Assembly (NCBI RefSeq): GCF_946221105.1
Contig: NZ_CAMICL010000056.1
Location: 1 to 11,775, forward strand
Reading direction: 5' to 3'
Length of the DNA: 11,775 nucleotides
Source: an uncultured Corynebacterium sp.
GTDB taxonomy: Bacteria > Actinomycetota > Actinomycetes > Mycobacteriales > Mycobacteriaceae
Under the pieces are notes generated by a model that made no database searches, had not been told where the DNA came from, and saw only the letters and a list, made by a program, of their open reading frames with translations. Positions within the stretch are counted from its first letter, which is position 1. Each line of letters starts with the position of its first letter. A program made the translations under genes and the position numbers. This document shows positions 1 to 7,286 of the stretch, in pieces.

Positions 1-284
1 GCCCCGACGACCCCCTCCTGCAGGCCCGCTCCAACGCCGCAGACGCCGCGGGCCGCTCCGGATTCATGGAGGTCTCCGCCACGCATGCATCCCTGCTCAT
101 GGCGCAGGGGGCGGGCCGCCTGTTGCGCTCTGTCGACGACCGCGGGGTCGTCGCCGTGCTAGACAACCGGCTGGTGACCAAACGCTACGGCTCGTTCATC
201 CGCCGCAGCCTCCCGGCGTTCTGGGACACCACGGACGCGGAAGTCGTGCGCGGGGCGCTGCGGCGGCTCGTCGCTAAGCAATAG
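1..284 (+). CDS. dinG: DinG-family ATP-dependent DNA helicase, C-terminal fragment (5' truncated by window)
   Basis: The open frame enters from the left edge (first full codon at base 3) and ends with TAG at 282-284, so only the last 94 residues are visible. They include FMEVSATHASLLMAQGAGRLLR, which contains the QxxGRxxR motif VI of superfamily 2 helicases in its DinG/YoaA form. This is followed by DRGVVAVLDNRL and a TKRYG-FIRRSLP segment, both typical of the end of DinG/XPD-like helicases. Motif VI supplies an arginine finger for ATP hydrolysis. Family members unwind forked or R-loop DNA 5'-3', and many carry an Fe-S cluster whose cysteines would lie outside this window. The gene is convergent with the Pth2-domain gene, and the two stops overlap by 11 bp. 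The family call is firm; the exact orthologue cannot be fixed from the tail alone. Confidence 0.85.
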   Translation, partial: PDDPLLQARSNAADAAGRSGFMEVSATHASLLMAQGAGRLLRSVDDRGVVAVLDNRLVTKRYGSFIRRSLPAFWDTTDAEVVRGALRRLVAKQ

Positions 285-1014
285 CGAGCGCTGTGGTGGA
301 GCCGGGCGCCACCTCCGTGAAGCCGGCGTCGCGCACCGCCACCGCACCGGGGCGCGCGGCGAGTTCCGCGAACTCCTCGCGGGGCAGCTCGCGCACGTCC
401 AGCGGGAAACCCGCCTCAGCCCACTGCTGCACCCAGGCGGTGTCGCGCGCGGCTGCGAGCAGCATCGAGGCGTGGCCGGCCTGGGCCGCCGCCTTGCCCG
501 CGGACATCTCAAGCGACGCGTCGAGCGCGATCAGAGGCACGCGCGGGTCGCGCGGGAGCACCTCCCCCGGTGCAATCTCCGTGCCTTTGATCTGCAGCTT
601 GGAAATCGCGTGCGGGACATCCTCGACCGCCGAGGGCACGAAGGCGCGCACGTTACCGACAGTGACGCCGGGCAGCGCCTGCACGTCGTCCCAGGCCTTG
701 TTGCGAGCGCGGCGGGCCACCTTGCGGATGCGGTGGGAGTACCAGGCGTCTAAGGCCTCGCGCCAAAAGCCGTCCTCTCCGGCGCGCGGGTCGAGGCACA
801 CGGCGACAGCGGCGCGGGCGGCGTCTACAAGCACCTGGTTCCGGCTCGGAGGTTCCTGCTTGGGCAGGTTGATGGCCAGCTGCATCGCCTGCACTGTCTG
901 CGGGTCGTCCGGGTCCTCGCTGCGGGCCTTGTAGTCGCCCGACACGCGCTCTTTCAGGAGCTGGTGGGCGGCGGCGATCATCTGCTCAGTCACCGGGGTC
1001 AGGGTACTCCTCAT
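274..1014 (-). CDS. Pth2-domain peptidyl-tRNA hydrolase with an N-terminal extension
   Basis: The C-terminal 85 residues (about 160-246) read as a PTH2 domain. SAGKAAAQAGHASMLLAA gives the Pth2 helix with its conserved lysine (K174), and RDAGFTEVAPGSTTALAI matches the family's RDAG-T-I-PG-T-LGI signature. Pth2 enzymes cleave peptidyl-tRNA released from stalled ribosomes and recycle the tRNA. The first 150 residues are not part of a classical Pth2 of about 115-120 residues. They are helix-rich (RNQVLVDAARAAVAVCLD, then a WYSHRIRKVARRARNKAW basic stretch) and I do not recognise the domain. The start is uncertain. ATG at 1014 lacks a clear ribosome site, whereas GTG at 993 has GAGGAG 13 nt upstream and would give 239 residues. 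Bacteria normally rely on the unrelated Pth1, so this is probably a second, accessory hydrolase. The 3' end overlaps the dinG-like gene. Confidence 0.8.
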   Translation of the reverse strand: MRSTLTPVTEQMIAAAHQLLKERVSGDYKARSEDPDDPQTVQAMQLAINLPKQEPPSRNQVLVDAARAAVAVCLDPRAGEDGFWREALDAWYSHRIRKVARRARNKAWDDVQALPGVTVGNVRAFVPSAVEDVPHAISKLQIKGTEIAPGEVLPRDPRVPLIALDASLEMSAGKAAAQAGHASMLLAAARDTAWVQQWAEAGFPLDVRELPREEFAELAARPGAVAVRDAGFTEVAPGSTTALAIA

Positions 1015-1035
1015 TGCCGTGGGCCTGAAACGACG

Positions 1036-1060
1036 AAAACCCCCGCCGAAGCGGGGGTTC
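1036..1060 (-). terminator. Intrinsic terminator of ctaD
   Basis: A 9-bp perfect stem (1038-1046 with 1051-1059, arms AACCCCCGC and GCGGGGGTT) closes a tetraloop that reads TTCG on the minus strand. It is followed on that strand by GGTTTTCG. It lies 25 bp past the ctaD stop, so it most likely ends the ctaD transcript. The U-run is short but the stem is very stable. Confidence 0.85.
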
Positions 1061-1084
1061 GTTCAGGAGGCCGGTGGCCGGCGA

Positions 1085-2788
1085 CTACTTGGCGTCGCGG
1101 TGACCGGTGTGAGCCTCGCGGCGCAGGGTCTCCACCATGTGCGGGTAGTGCAGCTCGAACGCCGGGCGCTCAGAGCGGATACGCGGCAGTGCGGTGAAGT
1201 TGTGGCGCGGCGGCGGGCAGGAGGTTGCCCACTCCAGGGAGTTGCCGTAGCCCCACGGATCGTCGACGGTGACGATCTCGCCGTAGCGCCAGGACTTGAA
1301 CACGTTCCAGATGAACGGCAGGAAGCCGATGCCCAGGATGAACGCGCCAACCGTGGAAATCTGGTTCAGCAGCGTGAAGCCGTCGGTGTCCAGGTAGTCG
1401 GCGTAGCGGCGCGGCATGCCCATGTTGCCCAGCCAGTGCTGGATCAGGAAGGTCATGTTGAAGCCGACGACGGTGAACCAGAAGTGGATCTTGCCCAGCT
1501 TCTCGTCCAGCATGCGGCCGGTCATCTTCGGGAACCAGTAGTACACGCCTGCGGTGGAAGCGAGCACCACGGTGCCGAACAGGGTGTAGTGGAAGTGCGC
1601 AACCACGAAGTAGGAGTCGTGCAGGTGGAAGTCCAGCGGCGGGGACGCGAGCATGATGCCGGTCAGACCGCCGAAGAGGAAGGTGAACAGGAAGCCCACG
1701 GCCCACAGCATCGGGGTCTCGAAGGTGAGGTGGCCGTTCCACATCGTGCCCAGCCAGTTGAAGAACTTCACACCGGTCGGCACGGAGATGAGGAAGGTCA
1801 TGAACGAGAAGAACGGCAGCAGGATCGCGCCGGTGGCGAACATGTGGTGTGCCCACACAGCCATCGACAGGCCAGCAATTGCCAGGGTTGCGAAGATCAG
1901 GCCGATGTAGCCGAAGACCGGCTTACGGGAGAACACCGGGACGATCTCGGAGATCACGCCGAAGAACGGCAGTGCCAGGACGTACACCTCGGGGTGGCCG
2001 AAGAACCAGAACAGGTGCTGCCACAGGATCGTGCCGCCGTTGGCGGTGTCGTAGATGTGGCCGCCCAGCAGACGGTCGTAAAGCACACCCATCGCCGCAG
2101 CGGTCAGCAGCGGGAAGATCATCAGGGCGATGATGGAGGTGACGAAGATGGTCCAGGTGAACGCCGGCAGACGGAACATGGTCATGCCCGGCGCACGCAT
2201 AGTCAGCACAGTGGTGAGCATATTCACCGCGGAGGCAATGGTGCCCACACCGGTGGCGCCCACGCCGACAACCCAGAGGTTGGCGGAGACGGACGGGGTG
2301 TGCACCGAGTCAGCCAGCGGCATGTACATGGTCCAGCCGAAGTCGGCCGCGCCACCCGGGGTGACAAAGCCGAGGAGCATGGCCACGACGCCGACGGTGG
2401 TGACCCAGAAGCCAAACGCGTTCAGACGCGGGAAAGCCACGTCCGGTGCGCCGATCTGCAGCGGCAGCACGTAGTTGGCAAAGCCCCAGACGATCGGAGT
2501 ACCGAATGCCAGCAGCATGACAGTGCCGTGCATGGTGAACAGCTGGTTGAACTGCTCGTTGGACAGGAACTGCAGGCCCGGGCTGAACAGCTCGGCGCGG
2601 ATAAGCAGTGCCATCAGGCCAGCCACGAAGAACCAGACGAAGGACATGATGATGTACATGATGCCCAGTTCTTTGTGGTCAGTCGTGGTGAGTTGCTTGT
2701 AAATCTTCGAGCCCTTGCGAGCGTTGCCCGTCGGCTCGGGGCGTGTCGGCGGGACGTAATTATCCAGCCGCGGTGCCACAGCGGTCAT
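1085..2788 (-). CDS. ctaD: Cytochrome c oxidase (aa3-type) subunit I
   Basis: Catalytic heme-copper subunit of the aa3 terminal oxidase. It sits in the cytoplasmic membrane, reduces O2 to water and pumps protons. The product is 567 residues with about 12 hydrophobic segments. The ligands are in place: H87 (MHGTVML) and H400 for low-spin heme a, H398 for heme a3 (VAHFHY), and CuB ligands H265 (GHPEVY), H314 and H315 (AHHMF). Y269 is the tyrosine that crosslinks to a CuB histidine. Proton-channel residues E267, K341 (TGVKFFNW) and D116 (GAPDVAFPR) are also present, and H390-D391 matches the Mg site. ATG at 2788 is chosen because AGGAGG lies 5 nt upstream and MTAVAPRLDNY resembles known N-termini; an open frame to 2839 is probably untranslated. 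The gene is monocistronic between two terminators. Subunits II and III are not in the window. Confidence 0.97.
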   Translation of the reverse strand: MTAVAPRLDNYVPPTRPEPTGNARKGSKIYKQLTTTDHKELGIMYIIMSFVWFFVAGLMALLIRAELFSPGLQFLSNEQFNQLFTMHGTVMLLAFGTPIVWGFANYVLPLQIGAPDVAFPRLNAFGFWVTTVGVVAMLLGFVTPGGAADFGWTMYMPLADSVHTPSVSANLWVVGVGATGVGTIASAVNMLTTVLTMRAPGMTMFRLPAFTWTIFVTSIIALMIFPLLTAAAMGVLYDRLLGGHIYDTANGGTILWQHLFWFFGHPEVYVLALPFFGVISEIVPVFSRKPVFGYIGLIFATLAIAGLSMAVWAHHMFATGAILLPFFSFMTFLISVPTGVKFFNWLGTMWNGHLTFETPMLWAVGFLFTFLFGGLTGIMLASPPLDFHLHDSYFVVAHFHYTLFGTVVLASTAGVYYWFPKMTGRMLDEKLGKIHFWFTVVGFNMTFLIQHWLGNMGMPRRYADYLDTDGFTLLNQISTVGAFILGIGFLPFIWNVFKSWRYGEIVTVDDPWGYGNSLEWATSCPPPRHNFTALPRIRSERPAFELHYPHMVETLRREAHTGHRDAK

Positions 2789-2868
2789 CTGATCCTCCTG
2801 ACTACGGCAACTGCACCCCGCCCAGCTCACGCCGAACAAGGCACAGATGCCACGAGTGATACCGGATC

Positions 2869-2897
2869 AGCATAACGTTCTGCACACTGTTTTTCCA
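2869..2897 (-). promoter_or_regulatory. Candidate ctaD promoter
   Basis: On the minus strand, TATGCT (2869-2874) is a fair -10 element. TGGAAA (2892-2897) lies 17 nt upstream and matches the -35 consensus at four of six bases. It sits in the roughly 200-bp gap between the nrdF terminator and ctaD and would give a leader of about 75 nt. This is a visual match only. Confidence 0.3.
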
Positions 2898-2992
2898 GCC
2901 TCCGGCAATGCTGCCCCCTTGCGGGGTCAGCGCCCGGCCCAACCACCCCGACCTGTTACTGGTGAGGCGCATGAGATCTACTGGGTGGGCAT

Positions 2993-3028
2993 GAAAAATC
3001 CCCGGCTCGCGGGCGCGAACCGGGGACC
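2993..3028 (-). terminator. Intrinsic terminator of nrdF
   Basis: A 7-bp stem, TCCCCGG (2999-3005) with CCGGGGA (3020-3026), encloses a second small hairpin (TCGC/GCGA around 3007-3018). On the minus strand it is followed by TTTTTC. It lies about 30 bp beyond the nrdF stop codon, so nrdF and ctaD are separate transcription units. Confidence 0.85.
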
Positions 3029-3055
3029 ACCGAAGGTGCGTCGTAAAGCTTCTGC

Positions 3056-4045
3056 CTAGAAGTCCCAGTCCTCGTCCTGGGTGTCCTCCGCGCGGCCAAT
3101 GACGTAGGACGAGCCGGAGCCGGAGAAGAAGTCGTGGTTCTCGTCCGCATTCGGCGACAGCGACGCCAGAATCGCCGGCGACACCTTCGTCTCATCCACC
3201 GGGAACAGGCCCTCGTAGCCGAGGTTGTTCAGCGCCTTGTTGGCGTTGTAACGCAGGAAACGTTTCACGTCCTCGGTCCAGCCGAGCGCGTCGTAGATGT
3301 CCTCGGTGTATTGGTTCTCGTTCTCGTAGAGGTCGTAGAGCAGCTCGAAGGCGTAGTCCTTCAGCCCCTCCTTGCGCTCTTCCGACTCGCCTCGCAGCGC
3401 CACCTGGTACTTGTAGCCGATGTAGTAGCCGTGCACCGCCTCGTCGCGGATGATCAGGCGGATGATGTCGGCCGTGTTGGTCAGCTTCGAGTGCACCGAC
3501 CAGTTCAGCGGCAGGTAGAAGCCGGAGTAGAACAGGAAGGACTCCAGCATCACGGAGGCGATCTTGCGCTTGAGCGGATCGTCGCCCTCGTAGTAGCTCA
3601 AGATGATCTTCGCCTTGCGCTGCAGGTACTCGTTTTCCTCGGACCAGCGGAACGCGTCGTTAATCGCGGGCGTGTCCGCCAGCGTCATGAAGATGTTGGA
3701 GTAGGACTTCGCGTGCACCGACTCCATGAACGCGATGTTGGTCAGCACCGCCTCCTCGTGCAGCGAGTTCGCGTCCGGCAGCAGCGAGACCGCGCCGACG
3801 GTGCCCTGGATGGTGTCCAGCAGCGTCAGGCCGGTGAACACGCGCATGGTCGCCTGCTTCTCCTCGTCGTTGAGGGTGTTCCAGCTCGGGATGTCGTTGG
3901 ACACCGGGATCTTCTCCGGGAGCCAGAAGTTGCCGGTCAGGCGATCCCACACTTCAAGGTCCTTGTCGTCCGGGACGCTATTCCAGTTAATAGCCTTCAC
4001 GGGCTTGTCGTGGGACTCGAGGTAACGCGCGTAATCGTCAGTCAT
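3056..4045 (-). CDS. nrdF: Class Ib ribonucleotide reductase, radical-bearing small (beta) subunit
   Basis: NrdF holds the dimetal/tyrosyl-radical cofactor that starts nucleotide reduction in NrdE. The product is 329 residues. With the start at 4045 the dimetal ligands fall at D77, E108, H111, E168, E202 and H205, and the radical tyrosine at Y115 (HAKSYSNIF). These are, from memory, the numbers used for Corynebacterium ammoniagenes NrdF. The acidic tail ends TQDEDWDF, the segment expected to dock on NrdE. The ATG at 4045 is preferred over the in-frame ATG at 4054 because AGGA lies 8 nt upstream, while the upstream ATG directly abuts that AGG. TAGGAT also ends 7 nt before 4045, so a leaderless start is possible. 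The gene is separated from nrdHIE by the GntR-type regulator and divergent from it. The sequence does not say whether the metal is Mn or Fe; class Ib enzymes of this genus are known for Mn. Confidence 0.97.
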   Translation of the reverse strand: MTDDYARYLESHDKPVKAINWNSVPDDKDLEVWDRLTGNFWLPEKIPVSNDIPSWNTLNDEEKQATMRVFTGLTLLDTIQGTVGAVSLLPDANSLHEEAVLTNIAFMESVHAKSYSNIFMTLADTPAINDAFRWSEENEYLQRKAKIILSYYEGDDPLKRKIASVMLESFLFYSGFYLPLNWSVHSKLTNTADIIRLIIRDEAVHGYYIGYKYQVALRGESEERKEGLKDYAFELLYDLYENENQYTEDIYDALGWTEDVKRFLRYNANKALNNLGYEGLFPVDETKVSPAILASLSPNADENHDFFSGSGSSYVIGRAEDTQDEDWDF

Positions 4046-4196
4046 GGCGACCATCCTACTTCGGTGTCAAACGCTGCGGGAGTCGTCCTGTGGCCCGTGC
4101 GAGAACTGCCCGCACGCAATGTGTTTATGAGATGGGTGCATGACATAAACTACTCGCATATTGCTGCATAGATCATCTGTTAAAGGAGGTCGCGCC
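4046..4196. promoter_or_regulatory. Divergent nrdF / gntR1-like intergenic region
   Basis: This 151-bp gap must hold the promoters for nrdF (-) and the GntR-type gene (+). Its middle (about 4118-4185) is markedly AT-richer than its surroundings and contains several weak -10-like words, such as TAAACT at 4146-4151. No -10/-35 pair stands out. I found no good NrdR box here: the best candidate near 4118 misses two invariant positions. The only strong signal is AAAGGAGGT (4182-4190), the ribosome site for the regulator gene. Confidence 0.4.
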
Positions 4197-4910
4197 GTGA
4201 CTGAAAGCGGTCATCGGTCCGCTCAGCCCCTGCTTTCCTCGATCCTGGACACGCTCGGCGAGGAAATCGTCTCCGGCAAACAGCCCGAGGGGCACACGTT
4301 CACCCTCCACGACCTGTCGGAGCGCTTCGGCATCTCCCGCACCGTCGCCCGCGAGGCAATGCGTGCGTTGGAACAGCTGGGCCTGGTGTCTTCGTCCCGC
4401 CGCGTGGGCCTGAAGGTGCTGCCGCAGAGCGAGTGGAACGTGTTCGACCACTCCATCATCTCATGGCGCCTGCGCGCCGAGGAGCAGCGCGCGGCCCAGC
4501 TGGCGTCGCTGCGCGAGCTCCGCGACGCAATCGAGCCCACCGCCGCCCGCCTCGCCGCCATCAACGCCACGAAGGAGCAAGGGCGCCGCTTGTGCGAGCT
4601 GGCGGACCAGATTGTGGAGCTGGCCGGCCAGGAAGGCGGCAACTCCGAGGCCTTCCAGGAAGCGGACCTGGAGTTCCACGCGCTCATGCTGGAAGCCTCC
4701 GGCAACGAAATGTTTGTGGCCCTGACCCCGCCGATCATGGACATCATGTCCGGCCGCTCGCTCTACGGCATCATGCCGGACGACCCGCACGTGGACACCA
4801 TGCAGATCCACGTCGATCTCGCCCGGGCCATCGCTTCCGGAGATGCAGATGCCGCAGAAGATGCTTCTCGACGTCTACTCCGCGGCGTCAACGACTTCAT
4901 GGAGATGTAG
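4197..4910 (+). CDS. gntR1: GntR/FadR-family transcriptional regulator (GntR1-like)
   Basis: A 237-residue DNA-binding regulator. Residues 10-75 form a winged helix-turn-helix; the helix pair reads LHDLSERFGISRTVAREAMRALEQLGL, followed by a short wing. Residues 100-230 form an FCD ligand-binding domain, starting at LRELRDAIEPTAARLAA and continuing with DLEFH (D157, H161) and H205 (MQIHVDLARAIASGD). The last metal histidine usual in FCD proteins, near residue 227, seems absent (RRLLRGV), which suits an organic-acid ligand held without a complete metal site. In C. glutamicum the regulator at this position is GntR1, which controls gluconate catabolism and sugar uptake; that identity is inferred from synteny and family. 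GTG at 4197 is chosen because AAAGGAGGT lies 6 nt upstream; an ATG at 4161 in the same frame lacks a ribosome site. It is divergent from nrdF and convergent with nrdE. Confidence 0.85.
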   Translation: MTESGHRSAQPLLSSILDTLGEEIVSGKQPEGHTFTLHDLSERFGISRTVAREAMRALEQLGLVSSSRRVGLKVLPQSEWNVFDHSIISWRLRAEEQRAAQLASLRELRDAIEPTAARLAAINATKEQGRRLCELADQIVELAGQEGGNSEAFQEADLEFHALMLEASGNEMFVALTPPIMDIMSGRSLYGIMPDDPHVDTMQIHVDLARAIASGDADAAEDASRRLLRGVNDFMEM

Positions 4911-4917
4911 CCGCGTG

Positions 4918-5054
4918 GGGTGATGCAGGAAAGTTCACCCGGCTGGCCTGCTTGAATGAATTTTCCCGCAAGGCCGAATTCGTGAGCTGGGGATAGTGAA
5001 CTATCCCGCACGCAGATGTGAGCCGATTCATCGGCGAGTGAACTTTCTCGCACG
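4918..5054. repeat. Cluster of four degenerate 18-bp motifs with local hairpins
   Basis: The gap between two convergent stops holds four copies of a motif close to AGTGAACTTTCCCGCACG. One is inverted at 4923-4940 and three are direct at 4956-4973, 4995-5012 and 5037-5054. Short palindromes coincide with them: GGGTGA/TCACCC (4918-4940, 11-nt loop), GGGATAG/CTATCCC (4990-5007, loop TGAA), GCCGA/TCGGC (5022-5035, loop TTCA) and GCGAG/CTCGC (5034-5051, loop TGAACTTT). No U-run follows any hairpin, so none is a standard terminator, although no other terminator is visible for either flanking gene. Function unknown. Confidence 0.6.
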
Positions 5055-5110
5055 GGGGGGCGAGGCCAACCGCTCATCTACGTCGGCCAGCCACGCGCTC
5101 CCCTACTCCC

Positions 5111-7276
5111 CTACAGCATGCAGGAGACGCAACCCTCGATCTCGGTGCCTTCCAGCGCCATCTGGCGCAGGCGGATGTAGTAGAGGGTCTTGACCCCCTT
5201 CTTCCACGCGTAGATCTGCGCGCGGTTGATGTCGCGGGTGGTCACCGTGTCCTTGAAGAACAGGGTCAAAGACAGGCCCTGGTCGACGTACTTCGTGGCC
5301 ACCGCGTAGGTGTCGATGATCTTCTCGTAGCCGATCTCGTAGGCGTCCTTGAAGTAGTCGATGTTCTCGTTGTCCATGTGCGGCGCCGGGTAGTAGACGC
5401 GGCCGATCTTGCCTTCCTTGCGGATCTCGATCTTGGAGGCGATCGGGTGGATCGAGGACGTGGAGTTGTTGATGTAGGAGATCGAGCCGGTCGGCGGCAC
5501 CGCCTGCAGGTAGCGGTTGTAGATGCCGTCGCGGGCGACGTCCGCCTTCAGCTGCGCCCACTCCTCCGCCGTCGGCACGGCGATGTTGGAGTTGGCGAAC
5601 AGCTCCTTGACCTTGTCGGTCTTCGGCTGGAAGTCGGCCGGGTCGTAGCGGTCGAAGAACTCGCCGGTGGCGTACTCGGACTTTGCAAAATCCGCGAACG
5701 CGGTGCCCTTCTCCACGGCGATCTTGTGGGAGGCGCGCAGACACTGGTACATCACGGCGGCGAAGTAGGCGTTGGTGAAGTCCAGGCCTTCCTCGGAGCC
5801 GTACTCGATGTGCTCGCGGCCGAGGTAGCCGTGCAGGTTCATCTGGCCCAGGCCAATGGCGTGGGAGGCGTCGTTGCCGTCGCGCACCGGCGGAACGGAG
5901 TCGATGGAGGTCTTGTCCGCCACGGCGGTCAGCGCGCGGATGGAGGTCTCGACGGTCTTGGCAAAGTCGTCGGAGTCCATGGCCATCGCGATGTTCAGCG
6001 AGCCCAGGTTGCAGGAGATGTCGTGGCCGGTCTCGGCGTAGGTCAGGTCCTCGTTCAGCACGGACGGGGAGTTGACCTGCAGGATCTCCGAGCACAGGTT
6101 GGACATGTTGATGCGGCCGGTTTTCACCGGGTTCGCGCGGTTGGCCGTGTCCTCGAACATGATGTACGGGTAGCCGGACTCGAACTGGATCTCGGCGATG
6201 GTCTGGAAGAACGCGCGCGCGGAGATCTTGGACTTGCGGATGCGCGGGTCTTCCACCATCTCCTCGTACTTCTCGGTCACGGAGATGTCCGCGAACGGCA
6301 CGCCGTAGACGCGCTCGACGTCGTACGGGGAGAACAGGTACATGTCGTCGTTGCGCTTGGCCAGCTCGAAGGTGATGTCCGGGATGACCACGCCGAGCGA
6401 GAGCGTCTTGATGCGGATCTTCTCGTCCGCGTTCTCGCGCTTGGTGTCCAAAAAGCGCATGATGTCCGGGTGGTGGGCGTTGAGGTACACCGCACCGGCG
6501 CCCTGGCGCGCGCCGAGCTGGTTGGCGTAGGAGAACGCGTCTTCCAGAAGCTTCATCACGGGGATGACGCCGGAGGACTGGTTCTCGATGTGCTTGATCG
6601 GCGCGCCGGATTCGCGGATGTTGCTCAGAAGCAGTGCGACGCCGCCGCCACGCTTGGACAGCTGCAGCGAGGAGTTGATGGCGCGTCCGATGGACTCCAT
6701 GTTGTCCTCGATGCGCAGCAGGAAGCAGGACACCAGTTCGCCGCGCTGCGCCTTGCCAGCGTTCAAGAACGTCGGGGTGGCGGGCTGGAAGCGGCCGGTC
6801 ATGATTTCGTCCACAAGCGCGAATGCGAGTTCCTCGTTGCCGTCGGCAAGGAACAGCGAGGTCATGGCCACGCGGTCCTCAAAGCGCTCGAGGTAGCGGC
6901 GCCCGTCGAAGGTCTTCAGCGTGTAGGAGGTGTAGTACTTGTACGCGCCCAGGAAGGACTTGAAGCGGAACTTGTAGGAGTACGCGCGCTTGAACGTGTC
7001 CTTGATGAAGTTCCAGTCGTACTTCTCGATGGTGTCCGGCTCGTAGTACTTGTTGGTGACCAGGTAGTCGATCTTTTCCTCCAGGTCGTGGAAGTAAACC
7101 GTGTTCTGGTTGACGTGCTGGAGGAAGAACTGGTTCGCAGCCTCGCGGTCCTTGTCAAACTGGATCTGGCCGTTTTCGTCGTAGAGGTTCAGAAGCGCGT
7201 TGAGCGCGTGGTAATCCAGCTGGTCGCTTTCGTTGACCGGCTCCGGGACATTCTTACCGACAGTCTGGGTAGTCAC
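5111..7276 (-). CDS. nrdE: Class Ib ribonucleoside-diphosphate reductase, catalytic (alpha) subunit
   Basis: NrdE reduces ribonucleoside diphosphates to deoxyribonucleotides in complex with NrdF. The product is 721 residues. The active site is complete: N393, C395 and E397 (NLCSEI) for radical chemistry, the redox pair C184 (ELVSCFLL) and C422 (SCNLGSLNI), the radical-path tyrosines Y699-Y700 (LYYIR), and the C-terminal shuttle pair C716/C719 (EGCVSCML) that NrdH re-reduces. The chain begins directly at the core (DYHALNALLNLYD) without the full ATP-cone, as expected for class Ib. GTG at 7276 is chosen because AAGGA lies 6 nt upstream and overlaps the nrdI stop; longer readings extend back into nrdI. 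Only 10 bp separate it from nrdI, so the two are translationally linked. It is the last gene of nrdHIE and ends in a convergent gap with no classical terminator. Confidence 0.97.
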   Translation of the reverse strand: MTTQTVGKNVPEPVNESDQLDYHALNALLNLYDENGQIQFDKDREAANQFFLQHVNQNTVYFHDLEEKIDYLVTNKYYEPDTIEKYDWNFIKDTFKRAYSYKFRFKSFLGAYKYYTSYTLKTFDGRRYLERFEDRVAMTSLFLADGNEELAFALVDEIMTGRFQPATPTFLNAGKAQRGELVSCFLLRIEDNMESIGRAINSSLQLSKRGGGVALLLSNIRESGAPIKHIENQSSGVIPVMKLLEDAFSYANQLGARQGAGAVYLNAHHPDIMRFLDTKRENADEKIRIKTLSLGVVIPDITFELAKRNDDMYLFSPYDVERVYGVPFADISVTEKYEEMVEDPRIRKSKISARAFFQTIAEIQFESGYPYIMFEDTANRANPVKTGRINMSNLCSEILQVNSPSVLNEDLTYAETGHDISCNLGSLNIAMAMDSDDFAKTVETSIRALTAVADKTSIDSVPPVRDGNDASHAIGLGQMNLHGYLGREHIEYGSEEGLDFTNAYFAAVMYQCLRASHKIAVEKGTAFADFAKSEYATGEFFDRYDPADFQPKTDKVKELFANSNIAVPTAEEWAQLKADVARDGIYNRYLQAVPPTGSISYINNSTSSIHPIASKIEIRKEGKIGRVYYPAPHMDNENIDYFKDAYEIGYEKIIDTYAVATKYVDQGLSLTLFFKDTVTTRDINRAQIYAWKKGVKTLYYIRLRQMALEGTEIEGCVSCML

Positions 7277-7286
7277 ATCTCGTCCT

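Noticed and set aside
1019..2875. Very long plus-strand open frame opposite ctaD
   Set aside because: It mirrors ctaD on the other strand. Its product is a low-complexity His/Glu/Gln/Gly-rich chain with no domain, as expected opposite a GC-rich gene. CtaD has every catalytic ligand.
4118..4133. Possible NrdR box upstream of nrdF
   Set aside because: CAATGTGTTT misses two invariant core positions and has no partner box at 31-32 bp.
3134..4171. Plus-strand open frame opposite nrdF
   Set aside because: Antisense shadow of a well-conserved nrdF; composition is Val/Leu/Arg/Gln-rich without domains.
4433..4996. Open frame running through and past the GntR-type gene in another frame
   Set aside because: Arg/Pro/Gly/Ala-rich out-of-frame reading of the regulator gene, with no start signal.
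4923..5054. Possible CRISPR array from the repeated 18-bp motif
   Set aside because: Copies differ from each other, one is inverted, spacing is irregular and no cas gene is near.
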